From positions 1 through 64,000 of the forward strand of contig DCDE01000035.1 of assembly GCA_002316275.1 (NCBI GenBank): DNA of 64,000 nt. Direction: 5' to 3'. Under the pieces are notes generated by a model. That model made no database searches, was not told the DNA's origin, and was given only the letters and a program-made list of their open reading frames with translations. This document shows, one piece after another, positions 35,730 through 44,504 of the stretch (the stretch's first letter is position 1; the number at the start of each line of letters is the position of its first letter). A program made the translations under genes and the position numbers. The stretch is from Caldifarciminota bacterium UBA1063. Lineage in GTDB: Bacteria > Hydrothermota > Hydrothermia > UBA1063.

Positions 35730-36326
35730 ATGTCTATCTCTGCGGATTTAGTTAAAGAGCTGCGTGAGAGAACAGGTGCAGGTGTATTGGATTGTAAAAA
35801 AGCACTTGAAAAAACCGGCGGTGATCTGGAGAAAGCAATCGAAGAACTCCGAAAGATGGGACTTGCGAAGGCAGACAAAAAACTCGATAGAGAAACAAAG
35901 GAAGGGATTGTAGAAGCTTATATTCACCCAGGTGCAAGACTTGGGGTTTTAGTAGAAGTAAATTGCGAAACAGATTTTGTTGCGAATACAGAAGAATTTA
36001 GAAAACTTGCACACAACATAGCCCTTCAAATAGCAGCTATGGCTCCTAAATACATAAAAAGAGAGGATATTCCACAGGATGTAGTAGAGAAGGAAAAACA
36101 AATTCTCAAAGAACAGCTTATTAGAGAAGGCAAACCTGAAAATGTGGTGAACAAGATCGTAGAAGGAAAAATGGAAAAGTTTTACCAAGAAAATGTACTC
36201 TATGATCAGGAATTATTTATGGAACCGGGCATTACCATTGAGGAATATTTAAAGCAACATATTGCCAGATTTTCAGAAAACATAAGGATAAAGAGGTTTG
36301 CGAGGTTTAAAATAGGTGAAGAGTAA
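35730..36326 (+). CDS. tsf: Elongation factor Ts
   Basis: Nucleotide-exchange factor for EF-Tu, 198 aa (short form lacking part of the dimerisation region). Seen: the N-terminal UBA-like domain VKELRERTGAGVLDCKKALEKTGGD, EAYIHPGARLGVLVEVNCETDFVA, and the C-terminal module. Begins at the base after the rpsB stop and is preceded by GAAGGAGG; overlaps pyrH by 11 bases. Confidence 0.97.
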   Translation: MSISADLVKELRERTGAGVLDCKKALEKTGGDLEKAIEELRKMGLAKADKKLDRETKEGIVEAYIHPGARLGVLVEVNCETDFVANTEEFRKLAHNIALQIAAMAPKYIKREDIPQDVVEKEKQILKEQLIREGKPENVVNKIVEGKMEKFYQENVLYDQELFMEPGITIEEYLKQHIARFSENIRIKRFARFKIGEE

Positions 36327-37029
36327 TTATTGCCGGGTTTTATTAAAGGCCTCAGGAGAACTATTCGGCAATGATGAAGAAAATCTCGATATAAGTTTTC
36401 TCAGTAGATTTTCAAAGGAAGTCTCCACCTGTGTAGAGGAACTGCACACCCAAATTGCAATAGTTGTCGGTGGTGGTAATATAATCCGTGGTAAGACCGT
36501 TGAGAAGCTAGGATTTGACAGAATTTCCGCTGACTATATGGGCATGCTCGCCACTGCAATTAATAGCATTGCTTTGCAAAACATGCTGGAGAAAGAGGGT
36601 ATAGAATCCCGAATTGTCTCAGCTATTGAAATAAAAGACATTAGTGAGCCTTTTATTCTAAGAAGAGTACTCGAACACCTTAATAAAAATCGCGTAGTTA
36701 TCTTCGCATGTGGTACGGGGCACCCACTTTTTACCACCGACACTGCGGCTGCATTAAGGGCTGGTGAAATTAAAGCCAAGCTACTTATGAAAGGCACAAA
36801 GGTAGATGGAGTTTACGATAAGGACCCTAAAGTGCATAAAGACGCAAAAAAAATTGACTATATTGATCTTAAAACTATGCTGGATTTAGACCTACAAGTA
36901 ATGGATCAAGCTGCTATCACCCTGTGTAGGGAGAATAGAATTCCAATTCTTGTTTTTGATATCACAAAAGAAGGCAATCTATTGAAAGCCCTTTCTGGTG
37001 AAAGAATAGGTACCTTCGTGGCAATTTAA
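36316..37029 (+). CDS. pyrH: UMP kinase
   Basis: Hexameric bacterial uridylate kinase that makes UDP from UMP, 237 aa. Seen: VLLKASGELFG, VVGGGNIIRG, GMLATAINSIALQ, CGTGHPLFTTDTAAALRA, KGTKVDGVYDKDPK and MDQAAITLCRENRIPI. The start is GTG inside the end of tsf. pyrB and pyrC of the same pathway are in the window at 60.6-62.8 kb. Confidence 0.97.
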   Translation: MKSNYCRVLLKASGELFGNDEENLDISFLSRFSKEVSTCVEELHTQIAIVVGGGNIIRGKTVEKLGFDRISADYMGMLATAINSIALQNMLEKEGIESRIVSAIEIKDISEPFILRRVLEHLNKNRVVIFACGTGHPLFTTDTAAALRAGEIKAKLLMKGTKVDGVYDKDPKVHKDAKKIDYIDLKTMLDLDLQVMDQAAITLCRENRIPILVFDITKEGNLLKALSGERIGTFVAI

Positions 37030-37049
37030 GCCTTCAAGGGAGGAACTAA

Positions 37050-37607
37050 ATGATAGATAAAATATACAAAGATGCTGAGCTTCGCATGAAGAAAACTACT
37101 GAAAATTTTGAAAGAGAAATAACGCACCTCAGGACGGGGCGTGCAAGTCCATACCTACTTGATGGCGTTAAGGTAGACTACTATGGAACACAGGTACCAA
37201 TTAACCAGATTGCAACCATCCAGATTCCAGAGGCTTCCCTGATAATTATTCAGCCGTGGGACAAGTCAATAATTGGAGAAATTGAAAGGGCCATAAAGAA
37301 GACTGGTCTTGGGTTAAACCCTCAAAGCGATGGTAACGTACTCAGAATACCTATACCCCCACTATCTGAGGAAAGGCGACAGGAACTCATAAAAATAGTG
37401 AGAAAATATGCCGAAGATGCTAGGGTTGCGATAAGAAACGTCAGGAGAGACTGTGTGGAGCAGATAAAGAAACTCGAGAAAAATAAAGAGATAAGTGAGG
37501 ACGACTCAAAAAAAGCTGAGAAACATTTGCAGGAAATCCATGACAAATTCGTTGAAGAAATCAATGAGTTAGTAAAGAACAAGGAGAAAGAGCTACTTGA
37601 AGAGTAG
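37050..37607 (+). CDS. frr: Ribosome recycling factor
   Basis: Splits post-termination ribosomes together with EF-G, 185 aa. Seen: LRTGRASPYLLDGVKVDYYGT, PINQIATIQIPEASLIIIQPWD, LGLNPQSDGNVLRIPIPPLSEERR and the charged C-terminal helix. Standard length. TAG stop. Overlaps uppS by 11 bases. Confidence 0.98.
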   Translation: MIDKIYKDAELRMKKTTENFEREITHLRTGRASPYLLDGVKVDYYGTQVPINQIATIQIPEASLIIIQPWDKSIIGEIERAIKKTGLGLNPQSDGNVLRIPIPPLSEERRQELIKIVRKYAEDARVAIRNVRRDCVEQIKKLEKNKEISEDDSKKAEKHLQEIHDKFVEEINELVKNKEKELLEE

Positions 37608-38298
37608 CATACCCCAGCATGTTGCAATAATAATGGATGGCAATGGACGCTGGGCTAAGGAAAGAGGTTTGCCACGTTACATTGGTCATCAGGCAGGGGC
37701 TGAATCGGTAAGAGAAATCATTAGAGTCTCACAACAGATAGGAATAAAGTACCTTACTCTGTATACCTTCTCACTGGAAAACTGGAAGAGACCAAAAATC
37801 GAAGTGGACTTCCTGATGAAAATGTTAAGCAAACTGATTAAAAATGAAGTTGAAACCCTTGCAAAAAACAACGTAAAGCTTAATTTCATTGGTAAACTAG
37901 AACTCTTACCCGACTCCGTAAAAAAGGAAATCAAAAGTGCCAGTCATATTACGGAGGCTTGTACAGGCCTTACCGTAATACTGGCTATATCTTACGGAGG
38001 CAGGACCGAAATTCTTGATGCCATCCATAGGATTGGTTATGAGGGGCGTAATCTTATGGATATCACTGAAGAAGAGTTTAAAAAGTACACGTACTTAAGT
38101 AATGTAAAAGATCCGGATTTGCTGGTACGTACAGGAGGAGAACTGAGGATATCAAATTTTCTCCTTTGGCACATTGCATACACAGAGCTCTACTTCACAC
38201 CTACCCTATGGCCTGACTTCAGGAAAGAAGAATATTTGAGAATCTTAGAGGATTACTCAACAAGAGAAAGAAGATTTGGTGGCATCCCTGAAGTCTGA
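37597..38298 (+). CDS. uppS: Undecaprenyl diphosphate synthase
   Basis: Makes the C55 lipid carrier for cell-wall and glycan synthesis from FPP and isopentenyl diphosphate, 233 aa. Seen: the catalytic IIMDGNGRWAKERGLPR with its Asp, GHQAGAESVREI, YTFSLENWKRP, LAISYGGRTEI and DLLVRTGGELRISNFLLW with TELYFTPTLWPDF. The start is TTG, 11 bases inside frr. Confidence 0.97.
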   Translation: MKSSIPQHVAIIMDGNGRWAKERGLPRYIGHQAGAESVREIIRVSQQIGIKYLTLYTFSLENWKRPKIEVDFLMKMLSKLIKNEVETLAKNNVKLNFIGKLELLPDSVKKEIKSASHITEACTGLTVILAISYGGRTEILDAIHRIGYEGRNLMDITEEEFKKYTYLSNVKDPDLLVRTGGELRISNFLLWHIAYTELYFTPTLWPDFRKEEYLRILEDYSTRERRFGGIPEV

Positions 38299-39082
38299 AC
38301 TCAAAAAACGCACTATTACTGCTCTCTTTCTCATTCCAGCAGTTCTTTTAATTATATACCTTGGTAATATATGTTTCACCATCCTTGTAATCATTGCTTT
38401 TGGACTCAGCGAGTGGGAATTTTTGAACATGTTTAACGTAAAAGTCCCACTAAGGATCTATTCAATCCTACTTCTTGTAGTTCCAATTTTGTTATATTTC
38501 TTCAACCTAAAATACTTTATATTCCTGTCACCTCTTCTTATCTTTCTCCCCATTCCAATCCTTTGGAACAGGGGCATTTCTATTAGAGAGTTTGCCCTTT
38601 CCACGTTTATCTTAATATACATGCTTATAGGCGCAATCTCTGTACTTTTACTTAGGACACACCTTGGAGTTAGAGGTATCTTGTTTTTTCTATTTATTAT
38701 CTGGATCTTTGATAGTTTGGCTTACATAAGCGGGTCTCTCTGGGGAAAACATAAACTCGCAGAGAAAATCAGCCCCAAAAAAACCATTGAAGGTTACATA
38801 TACGGAATCCTCTTAACGATACCCTTTGCATATCTTTTATTTCTTCTAAAAATCACTCCTCCCTCTGCAGAACTCATAGTTACTTTAATCCTCACTGTAA
38901 TCCTTTCCGCGCTGTCACAAGTAGGTGACCTCGTTGAGTCTACTTTCAAACGTGAGGTAGGAGTAAAAGATTCATCAAACATTTTCCCAGGCCACGGAGG
39001 AATGCTTGACAGAATCGATAGCATTGTGTTTACTGCTCCATACTTTGCTTTAATTACGAGGCTCTTTGGGCTATGGAAATAA
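38276..39082 (+). CDS. cdsA: Phosphatidate cytidylyltransferase
   Basis: Makes CDP-diacylglycerol, the precursor of phospholipids, at the inner membrane; 268 aa with about seven or eight transmembrane segments. Seen: the signature near the C-terminus (SQVGDLVESTFKREVGVKDSSN, FPGHGGMLDRIDS), and SYISG-like IWIFDSLAYISGSLWGKHKL. The start is TTG at 38276 or GTG at 38279, inside uppS. dxr and rseP, often found after cdsA, are absent here. Confidence 0.96.
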   Translation: MVASLKSELKKRTITALFLIPAVLLIIYLGNICFTILVIIAFGLSEWEFLNMFNVKVPLRIYSILLLVVPILLYFFNLKYFIFLSPLLIFLPIPILWNRGISIREFALSTFILIYMLIGAISVLLLRTHLGVRGILFFLFIIWIFDSLAYISGSLWGKHKLAEKISPKKTIEGYIYGILLTIPFAYLLFLLKITPPSAELIVTLILTVILSALSQVGDLVESTFKREVGVKDSSNIFPGHGGMLDRIDSIVFTAPYFALITRLFGLWK

Positions 39083-39357
39083 AGGAATTTCAAAAACTCA
39101 TCAAAGATATATATTTCATTAAGGATTCACGAAGGGGAAAGGCTGAAACATTCCAGTGGTTTGTAGAAGAAGTTGGTGAGCTAGCAAAGGCTTTAAGGCA
39201 TGGGAAACCCGAAGAATTAAGCGAAGAATTATCTGACGTATGTGCATGGCTTTTTTCTTTAGCTAACCTAATCGAAATCGATATTGAATCATGCCTGCGG
39301 AAGTATACCCACGGGTGCCCAAAGTGTGGCAAAGTGCCTTGTAAATGCAAAGAATAA
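39073..39357 (+). CDS. MazG-like nucleotide pyrophosphohydrolase with Cys-rich tail
   Basis: 94-residue enzyme of the all-alpha NTP pyrophosphatase group, which hydrolyses noncanonical nucleoside triphosphates. Seen: the metal-binding EEVGELAKAL and EELSDVCAW (ExxE ... ExxD) and a C-terminal CPKCGKVPCKC, four Cys that could hold one metal ion. This combined layout is known in small MazG proteins. The start overlaps cdsA by 10 bases. Confidence 0.82.
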   Translation: MEIKEFQKLIKDIYFIKDSRRGKAETFQWFVEEVGELAKALRHGKPEELSEELSDVCAWLFSLANLIEIDIESCLRKYTHGCPKCGKVPCKCKE

Positions 39358-39364
39358 CCAAGCA

Positions 39365-40222
39365 ATGCGGGAAAGACAAGCGCTCTTTCTCATTGTACTC
39401 TCTTCTATAGTATGGAGTACATCCTTTCCTGCAGTAAAAGTAGGCTTGGAACAGATCCCACCAGGGGCTTTCATTTTCCTTAGGTTTTTCACAGGTACCA
39501 TATTTTACTTGATATTCATGAGAATTACCAGAGTAAAATTCAATAAAGCCATTCTAAAAGAGAAATTAGCCTACCTTCTAGGACTTTTAACCTTTTTCTC
39601 ATATTTATTCCAATATGTTGGACAGAAATTCACTTTGGCTTCAAGGACGGCTCTGATTATTAATCTTTTTGTATTGTGGGTTCCAATTCTTGCCGTACTC
39701 TTTTTGAAGGAAAAACTTCCCCGAAGATATGGGCTATCGTTGGCTTTCCTCCTCCCTGGCATGCTTCTACTTTCTGCTGGAAAGAACCCTCAAGAAATAT
39801 TAAGACCAGAAATCACGAAGGGTGATTTCATTGTGCTTCTTGCTTCCATCTGCTGGGCTTTATACACAATTATTTCAAAAAACCTTCTAAATAGATATTC
39901 TGCTCATGAAGTAAATCTCGTCACGTTTGGAATAACTGCCGCATTATCAATACCCTTCGCTTTATATTCTAAGACGCCCTTCAACGTGAACCTACAGAGT
40001 TCATTACTTCTCCTACATCTAAGCCTTGGCTGTACCGTTATCGCCTATTATCTATATGTTACAGGTCTGAAATACGCCCCCGCAACGAAGAGCACCTTAT
40101 TCGTGTCTCTTGAGGTTCTGTTCAGCTTCTTGATCGCCTTAATCTTCCTTGGAGAAAGATGGGCACCCCTTGAGCTCTTGGGTGGTGCATTAATGCTTGT
40201 AGCAGTAGCCTTTGCGGCCTGA
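39365..40222 (+). CDS. EamA-family (DMT) transporter
   Basis: Predicted inner-membrane metabolite exporter or importer, 285 aa, with ten transmembrane segments arranged as two EamA repeats (SSIVWSTSFPAVKVGLEQ in the first, ASICWALYTIISKNLL in the second). A frame open further upstream to 39284 lies over the MazG gene and has no transporter sequence, so ATG 39365 is the start. The substrate cannot be predicted. Last gene of the operon. Confidence 0.88.
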   Translation: MRERQALFLIVLSSIVWSTSFPAVKVGLEQIPPGAFIFLRFFTGTIFYLIFMRITRVKFNKAILKEKLAYLLGLLTFFSYLFQYVGQKFTLASRTALIINLFVLWVPILAVLFLKEKLPRRYGLSLAFLLPGMLLLSAGKNPQEILRPEITKGDFIVLLASICWALYTIISKNLLNRYSAHEVNLVTFGITAALSIPFALYSKTPFNVNLQSSLLLLHLSLGCTVIAYYLYVTGLKYAPATKSTLFVSLEVLFSFLIALIFLGERWAPLELLGGALMLVAVAFAA

Positions 40223-40360
40223 TTGCACAGTAGTCCAAATCAAAACCATGCACAAGTTACACTCAAAATCTGAAGAAGCAAAAGCTGGTACAGCTTGCAA
40301 TACTTGTTGTAAACGAAGTCCTCAAAGACTTACTTAATGGTAATTTACAAAAATACTAAA

Positions 40361-40435
40361 TGGGCAGAGGAGGATTTGAACCTCCGACCTCTGGTATGTG
40401 AGACCAGCGTTCTAACCAGACTGAACTATCTGCCC
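40361..40435 (-). tRNA. tRNA-Val(CAC)
   Basis: Acceptor GGGCAGA (40435-40429) pairs with TCTGCCC (40368-40362), discriminator A at 40361. The anticodon arm CTGGT-CTCACAT-ACCAG gives anticodon CAC. The T-arm has GGTTCAAATCC. CCA is not encoded. The stretch 40223-40360 before it holds nothing I can recognise. Confidence 0.95.
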
Positions 40436-40441
40436 TTTTTT

Positions 40442-40470
40442 ATTATACTGCAACTTCTATGGATTCTAAA
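40442..40470 (-). promoter_or_regulatory. Probable promoter of tRNA-Val
   Basis: On the minus strand TTTAGA (40470-40465), a 17-base spacer and TATAAT (40447-40442), seven bases from the tRNA 5' end. It overlaps the divergent porX promoter region. Confidence 0.6.
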
Positions 40471-40488
40471 GGATTTTTTCATTATAAT
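40460..40488 (+). promoter_or_regulatory. Probable leaderless promoter of the porX-like gene
   Basis: TATAAT at 40483-40488 lies six bases before the ATG at 40495, so transcription should begin at or next to the start codon. A weak -35 candidate is TGGATT (40460-40465) with a 17-base spacer; the copA promoter has the same hexamer at the same spacing. Confidence 0.55.
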
Positions 40489-40494
40489 TAGCTT

Positions 40495-41946
40495 ATGAAG
40501 ATACTCTGGTTGGATGACGAGATAGAATTCCTACAACCTCATATTATGTTTCTGGAAAGCGAAGGGCTAAAAGTCATTGGGGTAGATCACCCATTAAAAG
40601 CCCTGGAATTAGCAAAATTAGAGGCCTTTGATGTAATTCTTGTTGACTATAAAATGCCGCAGATTTCAGGAATTGAATTTGCCAGAGAAATAAAGAAAAT
40701 GCATCCTAATATACCCCTGGTCCTCATAACAATGGTTCAGGATAAAGAGGTAATGGATGAAGCTTTATCCATCGACGTGTTTGATTACCTTGTAAAACCT
40801 GTACACCCTTCGCAGATCATGGCGGTCTTAAAAAAGCTGGAGCGAGACAAACTTAAAGATCGGTCTGAAACACGTAGAATACTGGACTATTACAACATGC
40901 TTAACTCCCTTGGAAACAAATGGAAAGATTGGCTTGAAAAGGGAAGCATACTATTTAACTGGATGGTAGAAAGTCCTGAAGATGATTTGTTAAAAGAAGA
41001 AAGAAAATCAAAGAGTCTTGAATATGCTACGTGGATTATAGAAAATATGCCTTCTTTACTCGCTGATGACGAAGTTCCCTGGATTTTCAAAGTTTTTAAA
41101 AATGAAATAATTCCACTGCTACAAAACAGTGAACGAGTTACAGTTTTAGTTTTTGATAATTTCCGATACGATCAGGCTCTCGACCTTTCTCAAACTATCC
41201 CCTCTTCATACAGGCTTGAAATTAAACCGATTTTTTCTGTGATTCCAACCGCCACACAATTCGCAAGAAACTCCTTCTTTTCGGGGCATACTCCTTTTGA
41301 CACAGATAGAAGAAATCAAGGATGGCTTCGGGATAACCTCCATGAAAAGGAGCTTCTTGAGCAAAACCTCGTTGAAAATAGCATAAGAAATTTATCGTTA
41401 TTTGTAAAAAAAATAAACACTCTCGATGCTTTAAAGCAGGAATCCTTTCAGCATGGTGCGAAGTTAGAAGTATACGTTATAAACTTCTTTGACATGATCT
41501 TTCACCTTAGAGAAGAAGAATCGCCCCTCAGAGGACTTATCAAAAATGCTGAAGATTATTTAAATCTGTGTAAATTCATTTTAGAGACCTCTAAATTCCT
41601 TGAAAAATTAAATGTGCGACACATTTTCATTACCACGGATCACGGGTGGGTAAAAGGAGAAAAAGCTGTCGTGATTCAGGGAGGAGCAGAGGCAACCGAA
41701 GGGCTTAGATTCAAATTTGGTGATTCTCTAAAAGCCATAGAGGGTAAACCTATCGAGCTTTCCGACCTAAAGAGCTACGGAATCCCTCAAATTTCGAGAC
41801 ACCTTTTTTTAGCAAAAGGTTATGACTATTTTGTATACCAAAGTGACCCAGGAAAATATAAAAGAAAATATAAAGGGGGCCTGTATCACGGGGGAGTGAG
41901 CATCGAAGAGATGATCATACCCTTGATCAAACTGAGAAAAGGTTAA
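40495..41946 (+). CDS. porX: PorX-like response regulator with PglZ domain
   Basis: Two-component response regulator fused to an alkaline-phosphatase-superfamily domain, 483 aa. Receiver (1-118): acidic pair Asp7/Asp8, phospho-acceptor Asp51 in ILVDYKMP, Thr78 and Lys100. PglZ domain (about 205-483): metal-binding Asp220 in VFDNFRYD, the Thr nucleophile motif PTATQFARNSFFSG at 250-263, and TTDHGW. This is the PorX layout; in Porphyromonas gingivalis PorX controls the type IX secretion system and its PglZ domain is a zinc phosphodiesterase. No sensor kinase gene is adjacent. Monocistronic. Confidence 0.88.
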   Translation: MKILWLDDEIEFLQPHIMFLESEGLKVIGVDHPLKALELAKLEAFDVILVDYKMPQISGIEFAREIKKMHPNIPLVLITMVQDKEVMDEALSIDVFDYLVKPVHPSQIMAVLKKLERDKLKDRSETRRILDYYNMLNSLGNKWKDWLEKGSILFNWMVESPEDDLLKEERKSKSLEYATWIIENMPSLLADDEVPWIFKVFKNEIIPLLQNSERVTVLVFDNFRYDQALDLSQTIPSSYRLEIKPIFSVIPTATQFARNSFFSGHTPFDTDRRNQGWLRDNLHEKELLEQNLVENSIRNLSLFVKKINTLDALKQESFQHGAKLEVYVINFFDMIFHLREEESPLRGLIKNAEDYLNLCKFILETSKFLEKLNVRHIFITTDHGWVKGEKAVVIQGGAEATEGLRFKFGDSLKAIEGKPIELSDLKSYGIPQISRHLFLAKGYDYFVYQSDPGKYKRKYKGGLYHGGVSIEEMIIPLIKLRKG

Positions 41947-41947
41947 T

Positions 41948-43594
41948 TTACCTGAGCACACCTATAAGTTCCCTCTTAATAAAAGTTTCGCCTTCAGGCG
42001 TACGTGCCTTAATTAACAAGATGTACATCCCCTCATCGAGAGTCTTACGATTAATTTCAGGCTGAACTACAAAGGTATACCTTCCATCAACCAAAACCTT
42101 GTTCTCGAAAAAGCATGTTACTTTTCTGCCATCGATCCTATACATTTCTGCTGTTACATAAACCGGAGCCTTCGGGAATTCCAGATCAGCCATCAAAACT
42201 GGAATCCCGCGCCCGGGTGCTAGGACCTTTGAAGAAAGGGATAATATAGCTTTACTTTCGGGGGGTTTTAAAAAGAGGCTGTTTTTTCTACCAGGGGTAG
42301 ACCCTTCCTTAGAAGAGCCCCAATTGTATCGAGAATCAGATGGTAAAGCGTAGGAGAGCCGTTCTAAGGATAGGTTGCTCCCTCCTCCCCAGGTAGCAAG
42401 ATAAGGCACCATATCCATTATAGAACCTGTTACATCGTAAAGGAACACAGTATCTCCCGTATTGTTCAACGAAGGAAAATTAGCCAATACCAAACAATCA
42501 ACAGCATCCAGTGGTTTCGGAGAAAAGACAACATATCCATCAGGTTGAAGCCAGAAACTCTCAGGCACTGGCTGCGACCTCCTAACGGGGTCTCCGATAG
42601 AAAAACTAAGAAGGTTTATCGAATCTTTAGAGCAATTGTAAACCTCAACCCATTCAACATCAGCATTGTACATTATCTCATTTATGACCACAGGACTCTG
42701 CCCCACAAAAAACCCAATGCTGGTATCATAAAATACCGAATCTCCCGCATCACAAATCTGGATTCTAAAATATGCCACGTAATTCCCTGGAGTGAATGTA
42801 AAAGGGCCCAGATCAACAATAGATGAAGAATCAGGCGGTAGATTCACATATTTATCTTCGTAACCTTCTGGGTAACTCTCGCCAAAATTAAAAAAGAGGC
42901 GAAGATGTCCTAATGATTCAACACCCATATTCAAAAGAGACAAAAAAAACTTCACATCATACTCACCTTGCCGAGTATATCGAACCTCATTAATTTTCAT
43001 ACAGTATGGTCGAGATACGGAATTTATGAACCCACACGTATTACCAGAAGGCGCATCAGAATACCTCCAGTTTGTACTTACATCTGGTCCAAAATAATAC
43101 TTTCTCTCGAAACTGATTCCATCCTTAGAACGCAAAGGAAATCCACTTCCCGCTCCAAAACTGGAAACTACCTGCCCATCTAAAGTGCATAAAGCAATAG
43201 TGTCATTGTACGATAAACCATTCCCGAGGTCCGCGTCCATAGTCGTAATGACTGCAACCGAATCAGGAAGCTCGTAAGGCATGAAACTTTCCCCCTCTAT
43301 TACGTACTCCCTGTCAAGAATCACTCCGTAAGATTGGGGCGGGATTTTTGTGGTGGCTTTCACCTCTGGATAATAACGTAAAATCTCCACAAAAGGAACA
43401 AGGGAGTCAACATCGTTGTTATCTCTCAATTTATAACGGGCAATATTAATGGTATCCTCTGAAGGGTTAAATATTTCAATAAACTCATTTCTGTCCCCTG
43501 GAGATAGAGCCCCCGATTCGGGACCAAGGGGGTCCAGCATAATCTCTGTCATAATAGGATGAGTAATGAGCACAAGTAAAATAGTGGGAATCAT
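41948..43594 (-). CDS. Secreted lamin-tail-domain protein
   Basis: Predicted surface protein, 548 aa, with a short signal peptide, two lamin-tail (LTD) domains (EIMLDPLGPES to NPSEDTINIARYKL near the N-terminus; VVINEIMYNADVEWVEVYN near the middle), a CARDB-like module between them, and a C-terminal beta module ending EGMYILLIKA, similar to the sorting tails elsewhere in the window but more divergent. The frame is open upstream to 43702, but MIPTILLVLI at 43594 is a better start and overlaps dtd by four bases (ATGA). Confidence 0.8.
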   Translation of the reverse strand: MIPTILLVLITHPIMTEIMLDPLGPESGALSPGDRNEFIEIFNPSEDTINIARYKLRDNNDVDSLVPFVEILRYYPEVKATTKIPPQSYGVILDREYVIEGESFMPYELPDSVAVITTMDADLGNGLSYNDTIALCTLDGQVVSSFGAGSGFPLRSKDGISFERKYYFGPDVSTNWRYSDAPSGNTCGFINSVSRPYCMKINEVRYTRQGEYDVKFFLSLLNMGVESLGHLRLFFNFGESYPEGYEDKYVNLPPDSSSIVDLGPFTFTPGNYVAYFRIQICDAGDSVFYDTSIGFFVGQSPVVINEIMYNADVEWVEVYNCSKDSINLLSFSIGDPVRRSQPVPESFWLQPDGYVVFSPKPLDAVDCLVLANFPSLNNTGDTVFLYDVTGSIMDMVPYLATWGGGSNLSLERLSYALPSDSRYNWGSSKEGSTPGRKNSLFLKPPESKAILSLSSKVLAPGRGIPVLMADLEFPKAPVYVTAEMYRIDGRKVTCFFENKVLVDGRYTFVVQPEINRKTLDEGMYILLIKARTPEGETFIKRELIGVLR

Positions 43595-44028
43595 AACTCG
43601 AGAACGAAGGTTACAGGCCCATAATTCAGTAGTTCTATTTCCATCCTCGCCTGAAAAACGCCTCTTTGAACTTTTACTCCAGATGATTCCATGAGGGCGC
43701 ACAGTTTCTCGTAGAAAATACGCGCATTATCAGGACTCATACAATTATCAAAAGATGGCCTTCGACCCTTTTCAACGTCACCTTCAAGAGTGAAATTAGG
43801 AACCACAAGAACTTCAAAACCTTTATCTTGCACAGAGAGATTCATCTTCCCCTCACTGTCTTCAAAAATGCGTAATTCGACAATTTTTTTAGATACTTTG
43901 CTGAGTTTCTCTTCACTATCCTCTCTTGAAAAACCAACAAGCACAAGCAAACCTTCTGCAATTGAGGAGATCTGGGTTCCATTTGCTCTGACCTTCGCCC
44001 ACAAAACCCTTTGTACAACTGCTTTCAT
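43591..44028 (-). CDS. dtd: D-aminoacyl-tRNA deacylase
   Basis: Removes D-amino acids mischarged onto tRNA, 145 aa. Seen: KAVVQRVLWAKV at the N-terminus, LVLVGFSREDSEEKL, VPNFTLEGDVEKGRRPSFD and, near the C-terminus, GVFQARMEIELLNYGPVTFVL. Usual motifs read SQFTL and NDGPVT; here they are NFTLEG and NYGPVT. Length is typical. Its own promoter lies upstream. Confidence 0.94.
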   Translation of the reverse strand: MKAVVQRVLWAKVRANGTQISSIAEGLLVLVGFSREDSEEKLSKVSKKIVELRIFEDSEGKMNLSVQDKGFEVLVVPNFTLEGDVEKGRRPSFDNCMSPDNARIFYEKLCALMESSGVKVQRGVFQARMEIELLNYGPVTFVLEL

Positions 44029-44056
44029 CTGTGCCTCCCATTTTGGTACTAAAATA

Positions 44057-44085
44057 ATGTTAAACTATACGATGTTATTTGACAA
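44057..44085 (-). promoter_or_regulatory. Probable promoter of dtd
   Basis: On the minus strand TTGTCA (44085-44080), a 17-base spacer and TAACAT (44062-44057), then GGGAGG just before the ATG. The rest of 44086-44292 shows nothing recognisable. Confidence 0.6.
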
Positions 44086-44292
44086 ATTCTTATACACTGC
44101 CCCTTGGATGCGAAAATATTTCCCACTGGCATTACGATTTAAATAACCTACAATTAGTAGCCAGAGGCTTCTAGCTTAAACTTGCAGTGTGGATGCTAAT
44201 TATAATAACAAATTCTCTGACATAAATATTCCATCTACAAACATTCATGGCTAAGAGTTGGACATTAAGATATTGATGCACTCATTTGGCTG

Positions 44293-44496
44293 TTATTCCT
44301 CTACCTTCCTAGCAGGATAGCCAATATTTTCAAGTTTTCCCAAAACAGTATCCAGATTATCAGTCTCAATAATTAGAACTTTATGCTCCACATTAATCTC
44401 AAAGTCTCGTTCGCCTGCTTCCCTGAGAGCAGCATCTATTTTCATCTTGCAGTGGTTGCAATGCATGTCAGGTATCTCGATTTTATATTTTGCCAT
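44293..44496 (-). CDS. copZ: CopZ-like copper chaperone
   Basis: 67-residue heavy-metal-associated (HMA) protein with the MxCxxC-type site DMHCNHC at about 10-16 and a ferredoxin-like beta-alpha-beta pattern. It should pass Cu(I) to the ATPase encoded eight bases upstream, with which it shares an operon. A copper rather than another soft-metal role follows from the CPC motif of the ATPase. Confidence 0.9.
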   Translation of the reverse strand: MAKYKIEIPDMHCNHCKMKIDAALREAGERDFEINVEHKVLIIETDNLDTVLGKLENIGYPARKVEE

Positions 44497-44504
44497 AAGT
44501 CCTC

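Noticed and set aside
39284..39364. N-terminal extension of the EamA transporter
   Set aside because: It lies over the MazG-like gene, has no transporter-like sequence, and a good ATG begins the first membrane segment at 39365.
43595..43702. Upstream extension of the lamin-tail gene
   Set aside because: It overlaps dtd in another frame, and the signal peptide starts at 43594.
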